This document shows positions 1 through 7,542 of a DNA stretch of 32,000 bases, piece by piece. Under the pieces are notes generated by a model. It worked only from the letters and a program-made list of their open reading frames with translations. It was not told the origin of the DNA and made no database searches. Each line of letters opens with the position of its first letter. The stretch's first letter is position 1. Location: NCBI GenBank assembly GCA_026981935.1, contig JALSIC010000005.1:1-32000 (forward strand). The letters run 5' to 3'. Both the position numbers and the translations under genes were made by a program. Source of the stretch: Gammaproteobacteria bacterium (GTDB lineage Bacteria; Pseudomonadota; Gammaproteobacteria; SZUA-140).

Positions 1-243
1 ATTCCATCCCAGGTCATTTACAGGGCATCGGGCCAGTGCCTCGATGGTGCCCATCTTGAACAGGGACCTGATCAAGGCCCGCGTGCCTGCAACATCACAG
101 GAGGGGCGGGGTGAGAAGCCCCGTGCTTCGTCTGTCGCTATCCTGTGGAGTTGCCAGAGCTGCTTGATTTCTCCATTACGGGAGTCCGTGATACCGAGGT
201 AAGGCCGGCCCTTGTCCATCCAAACGCTGAGGTGATAGCTCAT
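1..243 (-). CDS. Unrecognised Fur-controlled protein, N-terminal part (runs off the left edge)
   Basis: An open frame of 81 codons runs from an ATG at 243 to the window edge without a stop. It begins MSYHLSVWMDKGRPYLGI and contains DSRNGEIKQLWQL. The start is well supported: the reverse strand reads GGAGGA about seven bases before the ATG. The frame lies directly downstream of a promoter overlapped by a perfect Fur box (296-314), so it is very likely repressed by iron-loaded Fur. I see no signal peptide, membrane segment or motif that I recognise. It does not resemble HemP, the short hemin-uptake protein often found behind Fur boxes. Function unknown; a role in iron acquisition or iron sparing is inference from the operator alone. 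The C-terminus and any downstream operon genes lie outside the window. Confidence 0.7.
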   Translation of the reverse strand, partial: MSYHLSVWMDKGRPYLGITDSRNGEIKQLWQLHRIATDEARGFSPRPSCDVAGTRALIRSLFKMGTIEALARCPVNDLGWN

Positions 244-295
244 CGATGTTTCCTCCTGGCGATGCAGTGCAGCCCTCACGAACCCGACAGGCACT

Positions 296-314
296 AATGA
301 TAATCATTATCATT
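296..314 (-). promoter_or_regulatory. Fur box, perfect 9-1-9 palindrome
   Basis: The 19 bases AATGATAATCATTATCATT form an exact inverted repeat around a central C. This matches the classical Fur consensus GATAATGATAATCATTATC in its core. It covers the -10 element and spacer of the minus-strand promoter, so Fur with Fe(II) would block polymerase. Confidence 0.9.
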
Positions 315-324
315 CTCTTGTCAA
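297..324 (-). promoter_or_regulatory. Sigma70-type promoter of the Fur-controlled gene
   Basis: On the minus strand a perfect -35 TTGACA (319-324) is followed after 16 bases by TATCAT (297-302), five of six matches to TATAAT. The start codon lies about 50 bases further on, leaving room for a short leader with a strong Shine-Dalgarno. The -10 box and most of the spacer sit inside the Fur palindrome, the usual arrangement for repression. Confidence 0.75.
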
Positions 325-330
325 TAGTAA

Positions 331-350
331 CGTGAATCATTCTCATTTGC
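331..350 (-). promoter_or_regulatory. Second, degenerate Fur half-site array
   Basis: The reverse strand reads GCAAATGAGAATGATTCACG just upstream of the -35 box. It contains GAGAATGATTC, roughly ten of fourteen matches to the 7-1-7 Fur consensus. Arrays of one strong and one weak Fur site are common at tightly iron-controlled promoters. This site is weaker evidence than the palindrome at 296-314. Confidence 0.5.
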
Positions 351-412
351 GATGTCGGTTTCGGAGGGAACAGCCGGGTCTGGGGAGACGTGCTGGAGGA
401 AATAGTGACGAC

Positions 413-2110
413 TCAGGACGTCCGTGCCTTTTTCCGTGACGGCAGGCGGGCGGCGAAACTTTCCGGTCGCCAGGGATCCTGCGCGGCGGCAGACGCATGA
501 GCTGGGCGTGTCCTGGCGCGCTGCAGGAAGCGGCGCACGGCCTGTTCCAGCTCAGGATCGGTCTCCCGGGTACCGGCTGACGCATAGTGGTGCCTGAGTA
601 CGGCCTGGACCAGCCGCCGGAGTTCCGTGTCCTGCCCGTGGGCCTGTTCCCACTGGTGCAGGCCCGCTTCCAGGGAAGGGTTGCCCAGGGCCTCGGCCAG
701 GCTTCTCACGAGGGGTGGCCGTTCACGGAGGGCACTGGCCTCCGGTGCGGCGCGCATGGCTTCGCCTGGCGCCGGCCGGGAGCGGGCCGGGGCAGGACCT
801 GTATAGCGGCGCGCATGGCGCCACCAGAGTATCAGGGTGATCAGCCACAGGGCTGCGAACAGGATGGCGGCCGTCCGGGCGAGGGGGTCCGTTCCCGGAA
901 ACACCGGTGTTTTCTCGACCGTCCCGGCCGGGGCTTGGGGCGTGGTCAGGGTTGCTGCAGGTGGCATGTCTGCCATGGACATTGGAGGGCGCACGCCCGG
1001 TGCCACGGCCACCTCGGCAGGCGGGAGGCGGACTTCCGCCAGGCGGCGGGTCGCCGGGTCGAAATAGGGCAGGCGCAGTTCGGGAAGCGCCAGCCTGCCG
1101 GGCACGAGGGGCATGACATAAGCCCGGTAGCGGGCCACGGCCAGCGATTGGCCATCCAGCGTTTCCCAGTCCCGTTGGGGCGGCTCGAAGTAGATCTTCA
1201 GGGCAGGCGGCGCATCGAGGGGCAGGGAGGCCGGCAGGGCCTGCAGGTCGGTCGCGGCACGCAGGACGATTTCCCAGGTGAAGGGGCTGCCCACCCGCAA
1301 TCCTTCCTCGGGCAGGCTCTGTTCCAGGGCAGGCCGTCCCACCAGCGTGCCCGGTGCGACCTCCGCGGGGAGGGCCATGACTTCGAGGCGCCGGTCCGCG
1401 AAGGGCAGGCGGATGCGCTCGCCCTCCGCGGTTTCCACCCAGATGTCGGGGAAGTAGATCTCCAGCGGCCCGGGGATGACGGGGGTGAGGCTCCAGGCCG
1501 TGCGGGTGACCTGGTATTCCAGACCCTCGATCACTGTCTTGCGTTCCTCGACGGGCAGCTCGCTGAGATGGAGGCGCTTGGGTTCCGTATCCAGGGGACC
1601 GCCCAGGCGGGCACTTTTCAGGGTGACACGGTGATAGAGATCCAGGTAGACGATGGCCCGCTCGCCGGTCCAGAGGCGCTTCTTGTCGCTTCCGTGCCGG
1701 GCGAAGACCGGCGGACTGGGATCTTCCCTGGCGGGCAGTACCCGCAGGGTGATGGCGGCGGTGCTCAAGTCGTCCACCGTGAAGGGGGGAATGTGGAGTT
1801 CTCCCGGGTGCCTGGGAAAGAGGTGGACGCGGATCTCCGAGGTCGAGCGGCCCCGGTTGCGATGGATGTTGTAGCGGTGACTGGCCCGGGGCGTGCCCAG
1901 TTCGAAGTCACGGGTGAGCACGCTGAGATCGACATTGGGGTCGAGTCCCTGTGCCCGCAGCCGGGTGTCGCTGTTGACCAGGGAGAGGGTCAGCAATACG
2001 CCCTCGCCCATGTACAGCTGGGTGCGGTCCACCGTGGCCTTGAAAGTCGCTGCCTGCACGGGCAGGGCGATGAGCAGCAGGACGAGGGCCGCTGCGACGC
2101 GTCTTACCAT
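413..2110 (-). CDS. batD: BatD-family membrane protein
   Basis: A 565-residue protein with an N-terminal signal peptide (residues 1-20, ending PVQA), a long beta-rich periplasmic region, one membrane segment near residues 411-430, and a basic, Ala/Arg-rich cytoplasmic tail. This is the layout of BatD proteins, which accompany MoxR ATPases and VWA proteins in 'aerotolerance' operons. Their biochemical role is not established; membrane-stress or chaperone-like functions have been proposed. The ATG overlaps the stop of the upstream VWA-TPR gene by seven bases, indicating translational coupling. It is the last gene of the operon. No hairpin-plus-T terminator is visible between its stop and the Fur-controlled promoter region. 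The family call rests on architecture and neighbours. Confidence 0.85.
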   Translation of the reverse strand: MVRRVAAALVLLLIALPVQAATFKATVDRTQLYMGEGVLLTLSLVNSDTRLRAQGLDPNVDLSVLTRDFELGTPRASHRYNIHRNRGRSTSEIRVHLFPRHPGELHIPPFTVDDLSTAAITLRVLPAREDPSPPVFARHGSDKKRLWTGERAIVYLDLYHRVTLKSARLGGPLDTEPKRLHLSELPVEERKTVIEGLEYQVTRTAWSLTPVIPGPLEIYFPDIWVETAEGERIRLPFADRRLEVMALPAEVAPGTLVGRPALEQSLPEEGLRVGSPFTWEIVLRAATDLQALPASLPLDAPPALKIYFEPPQRDWETLDGQSLAVARYRAYVMPLVPGRLALPELRLPYFDPATRRLAEVRLPPAEVAVAPGVRPPMSMADMPPAATLTTPQAPAGTVEKTPVFPGTDPLARTAAILFAALWLITLILWWRHARRYTGPAPARSRPAPGEAMRAAPEASALRERPPLVRSLAEALGNPSLEAGLHQWEQAHGQDTELRRLVQAVLRHHYASAGTRETDPELEQAVRRFLQRARTRPAHASAAAQDPWRPESFAARLPSRKKARTS

Positions 2111-3828
2111 GGCCGGGTCTCCGGCAGGGCCGCGAAGGCCTCTTCCTGGGTGTCGATGCGCAGGCGCAGCAGCAGGGCGGTATCCTCCCCGGCCGCGGTG
2201 AGGAAACGGGGCGTGGCAGCGACCGGGCCGTCCCGCGCCACCGGCATGCTGTCCGTCTCTTCCGGTGGTGGTGCATCGCTGCCGCCACGGGAGGGGAAGG
2301 CGTGCATTTGTGGCGGAGGACCGTCGTCGGATGAGGCGTCCGGCCTGTCTCCGGCACGTGCCACGGTATCGGGTGACTGTTTCAGGCGCTGTCTTTTGAG
2401 TCGCTGCAGGAGAGCGAGATTGAGCGCGGCGGGCCTGTGTTCCGGGTCAAGGCGCAGGGCCTTGCGCAAGGCGGTCTCGGCCTCGGCCAGGCGTCCCAGG
2501 CGCAACAGGGTGGTGCCGGTATTGTAGGCGGCTGCGAGGCGCTCTTCGGGAGTGGCGGCCAGGCGCGCCGCCGCCTCGAAGCCGGCCAGGGCCCGCGCCC
2601 AGTCCTGCAGGCGGTAGGCGGCCGTGCCTTTCCCCAGGGCGCCGCGGAACCCGCCCAGTTCGCCGTAGAGCGTCATGGCACGTTCGTAGTCGCCGGCGGT
2701 GAGGGCCTCGTGGGCACGTTGTTCCTGCCAGGCACGCCAGACTGCCTGCGGGGACCAGCGCCAGTCTCCCTCTGCGGCCTGGGCGGGCGGAAGAGGCAGC
2801 AGGCATACCAGCAGCAGGGGCAGGGCTGGGTGATGACGGAATCCCAGCCAGAGAAAGAGGGCCAGTCCCGGCGCGAGGAGCCAGGGATACAAGGCCGTAT
2901 CCCGAGGGGCTGGGTCAGTCCCCGGCGAAGCCGGCACGGCGGCGTCGAGGCGGTTCAATGCCTCGAACAAGGCGGACCAGTCGCGGTCGTCGTCCGTCGC
3001 GGGGACATAGCGGCCGCCGCCGAGCGCGGCCAGTTCCGCGAGCAGGGCATCGTTGCGCCGCGAGATCACGGGCCTGTCTTCGTGCCTGAGGAAGCGGCCC
3101 AGTGCATCGCGTACCGGCCCGCCGGCCGGTGTGCCCACGCCGAGGATAAGCAGGGGGATGCCCCGGTCCGCCAGGCGCCGCGCCGCGCCCCGCGCGCTGT
3201 CCGCCTCGTGGATCTCGCCGTCGCTCACCAGCAGGACGGCGCGGGCCCCGGGCGGGCTGGGATCCAGCAGCCGGCTTGCGGTTTCCAGGGCCATGGTGAG
3301 GTTGGAGCCGTGGCGCCGGGTCAGGCCGCTGTCAAGAGCGGCGATGAAATGGGCGAGTGTGTCACGGTCCGCCGTCAGGGGCAGGAGTTCATAGGCCTGG
3401 GCGGAGTAGGCCACCAGGGCGGTCCGTCCGCCCGGGCGTCGGGCCAGGTAGTCGTGGAGTTCGAACCTGGCCCGCGCCAGACGCGTGGGCGCGACGTCCG
3501 TGACCTCCATGGAGGGGGAGATGTCCACGACCAGGGCAAGGTCGGGGCCGGGCGGGGGCCGGGCGGGATCATCGCTCGACGGCATGCCCGGCAGGCGCGG
3601 GTCGGTGGCGGCGAGGAGGGCGAGCGCCCAGGCCGCCATGAACAGCGGACTGATGCCCCTGCGCGAATCCCCGGGGCCGCGCACCAGCAGGGGCCACAGG
3701 GCGGGGGCGACGAGCCGGGCCAGGCGCCTGGCACGGTCGCGCTGCCCGTACCAGGCCAGCAGCCAGGGCAGGGGGAGCAGCAACAACCAGGCGGGCTGGG
3801 AGAAGGTCAGGGGCAGCGCCTCGTTCAT
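2104..3828 (-). CDS. batB: VWA and TPR membrane protein (BatB-BatC-like fusion)
   Basis: A 574-residue protein with two N-terminal membrane segments (about residues 13-26 and 62-74). A von Willebrand A domain follows, with an intact MIDAS motif (D102, S104, S106, DISPS) and a later LLVSDGE. Further hydrophobic segments lie near 315-350, then a C-terminal TPR region (about 375-490) with repeated Ala/Leu-rich helices such as YNTGTTLLRLGRLAEAETAL. In many bacteria BatB (VWA) and BatC (TPR) are separate; here both are in one chain, as is common in gammaproteobacteria. The metal-binding VWA domain probably mediates protein contacts with BatA and the MoxR ATPase. Its start overlaps the batA stop by four bases and its stop overlaps the batD start by seven. 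The tail after the TPRs is low-complexity. Confidence 0.88.
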   Translation of the reverse strand: MNEALPLTFSQPAWLLLLPLPWLLAWYGQRDRARRLARLVAPALWPLLVRGPGDSRRGISPLFMAAWALALLAATDPRLPGMPSSDDPARPPPGPDLALVVDISPSMEVTDVAPTRLARARFELHDYLARRPGGRTALVAYSAQAYELLPLTADRDTLAHFIAALDSGLTRRHGSNLTMALETASRLLDPSPPGARAVLLVSDGEIHEADSARGAARRLADRGIPLLILGVGTPAGGPVRDALGRFLRHEDRPVISRRNDALLAELAALGGGRYVPATDDDRDWSALFEALNRLDAAVPASPGTDPAPRDTALYPWLLAPGLALFLWLGFRHHPALPLLLVCLLPLPPAQAAEGDWRWSPQAVWRAWQEQRAHEALTAGDYERAMTLYGELGGFRGALGKGTAAYRLQDWARALAGFEAAARLAATPEERLAAAYNTGTTLLRLGRLAEAETALRKALRLDPEHRPAALNLALLQRLKRQRLKQSPDTVARAGDRPDASSDDGPPPQMHAFPSRGGSDAPPPEETDSMPVARDGPVAATPRFLTAAGEDTALLLRLRIDTQEEAFAALPETRPW

Positions 3829-4859
3829 GGCAGCACCACGCGGCGGGAAAAGAACGAGGCCAGCAGCAGGGCGAGGCCGCCGAGCAGGGGCAGGGCGAAC
3901 CAGTCCTCGCGGCGGGCGTGGCGGGGGTCTCGCAGCATGACTGGCACCAGGGCGTCGATGTCACCGAGGATGCGGGTCATGTCTTGGGAGGAGGCGGCAT
4001 GATAGAAGGCGCCGCCGGTGGTCCCGGCGAGACGCTGCAAGAGCGCCGTGTCCGGCGGCAGCTCGGTGACTTCCGGTGCCATGACAGGGCCGCGGGGAAA
4101 CAGCACCTTCTCTTCAGTACCCACGCCGACGGCAAAGATGCGTACCGCGAGGCGCCGCGCCTCGGCCAGGGCCGTTTCCGGGGAGGTGGTCCCGGCGGTG
4201 TTGGCGCCGTCGCTGAACAGCAGCAGGATGCGGCTGTCGGGGACGCCGGCTGCGAGGCGTGCAACGGCCAGGGCGATGGCATCCCCCAGGGCCGTGCGCT
4301 CGCCCAGGATGCCGGGCCGGATGTCGGCGAGGAGCTGGCGCACCAGGGCCAGGTCGGTGGTGGGCGGGACGTGGACCGCGGCATGGTCGCCGAAGAGGAT
4401 CACGCCGATACGATCGTTGCGGCGCTGCGCGAGGAAATCCTCCAGGGCCTTTTTCACGATCTCCAGCCGGCTGCGCTGTTCCAGCTGCGCCGCCTCGCCG
4501 GGTGCGGTGAAATCCAGGGCACGCATGGAGCCCGAAACGTCGATGGCGATCATGATGTCGTGACCGGGCCGGGGCGGCGGGGTGGAGAAATCCAGCCACT
4601 GGGGCCGGGCCAGGGCGAGGATGAGCAGGAGGCAGCCCGTCGTCCACAGCAGGCGTCGCAGGCCCGCGCGGCGACGGGGTTCACTGGCCAGCGCTGCCAG
4701 CAGCCGGGCGCGGGGATGGAGCAGCGTGGCGCCGGATGCGCCATGTTTCAATTTGGGTTTCAATTTGGGTTTCAATGCGAAAACACGCCCGCCCAGCCAC
4801 AGGATCAGCAGGGGCAGGGGCAGCAACCACAACCAGAGGGACTGGGCGAAGACCAGCAT
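3825..4859 (-). CDS. batA: BatA-type VWA membrane protein
   Basis: A 344-residue protein read from the ATG at 4859 (MLVFAQSLWLWLLPLP). A longer reading to 5285 is out of frame with the DUF4381 gene and lacks a hydrophobic start, so I reject it. A membrane segment lies at residues 8-22 and a second at about 70-84. A VWA domain follows with a complete MIDAS (D107, S109, S111 in DVSGS) and a downstream LLFSDGANTAG. A C-terminal membrane segment precedes the end (LPLLGGLALLLASFFSRR). Between the first two membrane segments is a Lys-rich PKLK repeat (see 4746-4776). The gene starts 14 bases after the DUF4381 stop and overlaps the next VWA gene by four bases. Role: Bat complex component with MoxR, function not biochemically defined. 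Confidence 0.9.
   Translation of the reverse strand: MLVFAQSLWLWLLPLPLLILWLGGRVFALKPKLKPKLKHGASGATLLHPRARLLAALASEPRRRAGLRRLLWTTGCLLLILALARPQWLDFSTPPPRPGHDIMIAIDVSGSMRALDFTAPGEAAQLEQRSRLEIVKKALEDFLAQRRNDRIGVILFGDHAAVHVPPTTDLALVRQLLADIRPGILGERTALGDAIALAVARLAAGVPDSRILLLFSDGANTAGTTSPETALAEARRLAVRIFAVGVGTEEKVLFPRGPVMAPEVTELPPDTALLQRLAGTTGGAFYHAASSQDMTRILGDIDALVPVMLRDPRHARREDWFALPLLGGLALLLASFFSRRVVLP
4746..4776 (+). repeat. 12-bp tandem repeat inside batA (2.6 copies)
   Basis: The unit TTTCAATTTGGG occurs at 4746-4757 and 4758-4769 and partially at 4770-4776. It is AT-rich against a GC-rich background and encodes a cytoplasmic PKLK-PKLK stretch. The unit is a multiple of three, so copy-number change would alter linker length without breaking the frame. 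Confidence 0.85.
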
Positions 4860-4873
4860 GCGGGGTGCGCCTG

Positions 4874-5368
4874 TCAGGGAGACCGGGTCCTGAGCCAGCG
4901 GCGGGCCGCCTGGAACAATGCGGGGGTCAGGGACTGACGCGGCCGGGGGGCATAGCGCAATTCGTCCAGCCGGGACAGCAGGGCACGCCATTCGTCGGTG
5001 TGCGCCAGGGATTTCCGGTCGGAATGCCCACGCTCGCCGCGCGGGACATGGAGCGAGTCCAGCTCCAGGCCCAGGCGCAGCAGGGTGGCCAGCCGGTAGG
5101 CGGCCTGGCGGGGCGGGCATGTGCCCTGGCGCCATTCCCGCTCCAGCGTCCGCAGACGCCGCAGGGCCTGGCGCGCGGGACTGCGCCGGCGTCGTCGCAT
5201 GACGGCGATCAGGCCGAAGAGGGCGGCGGCCCCGAGGGCGAGCAGGAGCAGGCCGGTCCCCAGGCTGTTCCCCAGATTGGTCCAAGACGGCAGGGGAGGT
5301 GCAGGAGGCGGCTGGATGTCGGCCAGGTAAGGCAGCAGCTCAGGGGGCAGGGGTGACGGTGCCGGCAT
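4874..5368 (-). CDS. DUF4381-type membrane protein
   Basis: A 164-residue protein with a proline-rich N-terminus (LADIQPPPAPPLPSW), one membrane segment (about residues 34-57, GTGLLLLALGAAALFGLIAVM) and an Arg-rich cytoplasmic helical domain. This is the arrangement of DUF4381 proteins found between DUF58 and BatA genes in gammaproteobacterial MoxR operons. The start codon lies 29 bases inside the 3' end of the DUF58 gene, with only a weak Shine-Dalgarno, so it probably depends on translational coupling. No catalytic motif is visible. Role unknown beyond membership of the operon; a membrane adaptor for the BatA/BatB complex is inference. Confidence 0.8.
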   Translation of the reverse strand: MPAPSPLPPELLPYLADIQPPPAPPLPSWTNLGNSLGTGLLLLALGAAALFGLIAVMRRRRRSPARQALRRLRTLEREWRQGTCPPRQAAYRLATLLRLGLELDSLHVPRGERGHSDRKSLAHTDEWRALLSRLDELRYAPRPRQSLTPALFQAARRWLRTRSP

Positions 5369-6254
5369 GACAGCTTGCGGTCAATTGCTCAAAGGCGTCC
5401 CGATGATTATAGACGATGCGCAGGGAGACGCCAGCTTCGGCCAGGTGGTTCTGGAACCTGGCCTGGCAGGCCGCCACGGCTTCCCGGTAGCGCTGGCGCA
5501 GCGTCGCCTCATGCGTGTCCACCAGCGCCGTCGTGTCCCCGCCCGGGGCGCGCAGCTGCAGCCAGCCCAGTGCCGGCAGCGTCAGTTCCCCCGGGTCCCG
5601 GATCTGGAAGGCGTGGACTGTGTGGCGCGCGACGATGGCGCGCAGCACGGCGGGGGGAAACTCGTCGGGGTCGCTGCCATCGCAGATGAGACACAGTTCC
5701 GTACCGGGACCGCAGCGCCTGGCGATGTCGTGCCACAGTGCCCGCAGGGACGGGGGGGGCGTTTCCTCCCCGAAGGGGGCGGCGGCGCAGCGCAACAGGC
5801 GCATGACTGCTGTCAGCGTCCCAGCCGGCGGGAAGATGCGGGGGGCGTCTTCCAGGACCAGCCCGCCCACCCGTTCACCGGCCTGCAGCGCGGTGAAGGC
5901 GAGAATGGCCGCGATCCGCGCAGCGCTGGCGGCCTTGGGCGTGCGGCTGCCGAAGCGCATCCCCGGGCGACGGTCGATGAGCAGGAACAGGCTGCGGCCC
6001 CGTTCTTCCAGGAAGATTTTGGTGTAGGGGCGGCTGCTGCGGGCGGTGGCGCGCCAGTCCAGGTGGCGCACGTCGTCGCCCGGCTGATAGGGGCGCCGGT
6101 CGTGCAGGTCCAGTCCCTGGCCCCGCAACGGGACAGGAAAGGGGCCGGGGGTGGTCAGGGTGGCGCGACGGCGCCCGTGCTGCCAGTGCGTCAGCGTCTG
6201 CAGGCGCAGTCGGGCCAGCTCTTCGTCGGTGAGCAAAGGGGCCGCATGGTTCAT
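5340..6254 (-). CDS. DUF58 domain protein
   Basis: A 304-residue protein with the DUF58 hallmark YQPGDDVRHLDWRATARSSR (residues 56-75) followed by a VWA-like beta strand, LLIDRRPGMRFG (91-102). The canonical DxSxS metal site is replaced by DRRPG, so metal-dependent adhesion is doubtful in this copy. No membrane segment is apparent. DUF58 proteins are almost always encoded directly after MoxR ATPases and are thought to be their clients or partners. The start overlaps the moxR stop by four bases (ATGA type). The 3' end overlaps the DUF4381 gene. Confidence 0.88.
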   Translation of the reverse strand: MNHAAPLLTDEELARLRLQTLTHWQHGRRRATLTTPGPFPVPLRGQGLDLHDRRPYQPGDDVRHLDWRATARSSRPYTKIFLEERGRSLFLLIDRRPGMRFGSRTPKAASAARIAAILAFTALQAGERVGGLVLEDAPRIFPPAGTLTAVMRLLRCAAAPFGEETPPPSLRALWHDIARRCGPGTELCLICDGSDPDEFPPAVLRAIVARHTVHAFQIRDPGELTLPALGWLQLRAPGGDTTALVDTHEATLRQRYREAVAACQARFQNHLAEAGVSLRIVYNHRDAFEQLTASCHAGTVTPAP

Positions 6255-7225
6255 GGCGCGGGCACGGTTTCCAGAAGACGTGCCACGGCCTGGCGCGGCG
6301 TGACGCCGGCGGCCTGGGCGTCGAAGCGCAGGGCGAGTCGGTGGTGGAGCACGTCGCCGGCCAGCGTCATGATGTCCTCGGGGGTGACGAAGTCCCGCTC
6401 CCGGAGAAAGGCGCGGCCGCGCGCCGCCTGGGCCAGGGCCAGTGTCGCCCGGGGCGAGGCACCCCGTTCAAGCCATTCGTCCAGCTCCGCATCCCGCGTG
6501 GCCGGCTGGCGGCTGGTCTGCACCAGGGCGACGATATAGCGTTCCAGCATCTCGTCCAGGTAGATCTCCCGGTACCGGCACCGTGCCGCCTGCAGGGCCT
6601 TCGCGTCCATGACGGGCGGGAGCGACACATCTTCCGTGCCGTCGTGACTGTCCCGCTGGCGACGCAGGAGTGCCAGTTCCGTGGATTCGTCGGGATAGTC
6701 GATGTGGATCTTCATGAAGAAACGGTCCACCTGGGCTTCCGGCAGGGGGTAGGTGCCTTCCTGCTCGATGGGATTCTGGGTGGCGATGACCAGGAAGTGG
6801 GGGGAAAGCGGCCGGCTGATGCCGCCCACGGTGACTTGGCGTTCTTCCATGGCCTCCAGCAGGGCCGACTGCACCTTGGGAGGTGCGCGGTTGATCTCGT
6901 CGGCGAGAATGATGTCGTTGAAGAGGGGACCTTCGGCAAAGCGGAACCGGCCCTCCTGGGGCAGGTAGATCTCGCTGCCGGTGATATCGCCGGGGATCAG
7001 GTCGGGGGTGAACTGAATACGCTTGAAACGCAGCGCAAGCCCCGCGGCCAGGACGCGGACCGCTGTGGTCTTGGCCAGCCCCGGCACGCCCTCCAGCAGC
7101 ATGTGTCCGCCGACGAGGAGGCCGACGAGAAGGCGTTCGTTCAGCGCCGGCTGGCCCAGCACCACGGCATCGAGCCGTTCTCTGAGCGCAAGAAATTGTT
7201 TTCTCATGGAGTTTTCTGCAGGCAC
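6251..7225 (-). CDS. MoxR-family AAA+ ATPase
   Basis: A 324-residue MoxR ATPase. Walker A is GVPGLAKT (residues 46-53), Walker B is IILADE (105-110) followed by INRAPPKVQSALLEAMEE, and sensor 1 is ATQNP (148-152). The arginine of GASPRATLAL fits sensor 2. MoxR proteins act as chaperone-like ATPases that activate or assemble partners, usually the VWA proteins encoded next to them. This is the first gene of the Bat operon, read away from the ccm genes. The start given is a GTG (MPAENSMRK); the ATG six codons later at 7207 is equally possible because neither has a strong Shine-Dalgarno. Confidence 0.92.
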   Translation of the reverse strand: MPAENSMRKQFLALRERLDAVVLGQPALNERLLVGLLVGGHMLLEGVPGLAKTTAVRVLAAGLALRFKRIQFTPDLIPGDITGSEIYLPQEGRFRFAEGPLFNDIILADEINRAPPKVQSALLEAMEERQVTVGGISRPLSPHFLVIATQNPIEQEGTYPLPEAQVDRFFMKIHIDYPDESTELALLRRQRDSHDGTEDVSLPPVMDAKALQAARCRYREIYLDEMLERYIVALVQTSRQPATRDAELDEWLERGASPRATLALAQAARGRAFLRERDFVTPEDIMTLAGDVLHHRLALRFDAQAAGVTPRQAVARLLETVPAP

Positions 7226-7450
7226 GGCAGGCTGGCAAGACTCAATGCAAGTGGGGTATCATTCAGCGTTTATTAATTGAAGTAGGATTGAACCGTCTGA
7301 CAAGCAGGCAGCGTCCCGACCATCCCTCGCCTCCGTTGATGTCACACCTATTATGCCATACCCGCATGCGGTCATGGCGACGGGCGGTGGCTCGTGTCCG
7401 CGGGTGTGCCTTTCCCCTCATGGTGTTTTCTCGAGGTGTTTTCGGGGGGC

Positions 7451-7480
7451 TTGACAGGGCGGGTTTTCAGGCGATTTTAC
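7451..7480 (+). promoter_or_regulatory. Candidate -35 region and promoter for the ccm operon
   Basis: A perfect -35 TTGACA occurs at 7451-7456. The region at -10 distance (GATTTTAC, 7473-7480) matches the TATAAT consensus poorly. A TATGCT further down (7498-7503) is too far from this -35. The -35 is convincing but the complete promoter is not. Confidence 0.35.
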
Positions 7481-7512
7481 AAGGATTTAGAAACAGTATG
7501 CTAACATATGCG

Positions 7513-7528
7513 TGCGGCTTGCGCCGCA
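7513..7528 (+). other. Leader hairpin just upstream of the ccmA ribosome-binding site
   Basis: TGCGGC (7513-7518) and GCCGCA (7523-7528) form a six-base-pair perfect stem with a four-base loop, TTGC. GGAG, the ccmA Shine-Dalgarno, begins three bases after the stem. It may influence ribosome access; no T-tract follows, so it is not a terminator. Confidence 0.4.
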
Positions 7529-7542
7529 GCGGAGACGCTTGA

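Larger units (their letters stand above)
7226..7542. other. Divergent intergenic region between the moxR and ccmA operons
   Basis: These 317 bases hold no convincing gene. They must carry the promoters of two divergent operons. On the minus side the stretch near 7240-7290 is AT-rich (TTTATTAATTGAAG), suitable for a moxR promoter, but I cannot fix the boxes. On the plus side there is TTGACA at 7451-7456 and a small leader hairpin at 7513-7528. No Fur or FNR-like palindrome is obvious. Confidence 0.6.

Noticed and set aside
1-243. HemP-like hemin uptake protein
   Set aside because: The Fur box suggested it, but the sequence is longer than HemP at the window edge and lacks its RLTLQGKLILTK-type end.
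587-2527. Long plus-strand open frame of 646 codons
   Set aside because: It is antisense to batD and the VWA-TPR gene; composition is Gly/Arg/Gln-rich without motifs, as expected from GC-rich shadow frames.
4860-5285. Extended N-terminus for batA
   Set aside because: It lies out of frame within the DUF4381 gene and would place about 140 Pro/Arg-rich residues before a good membrane start at 4859.
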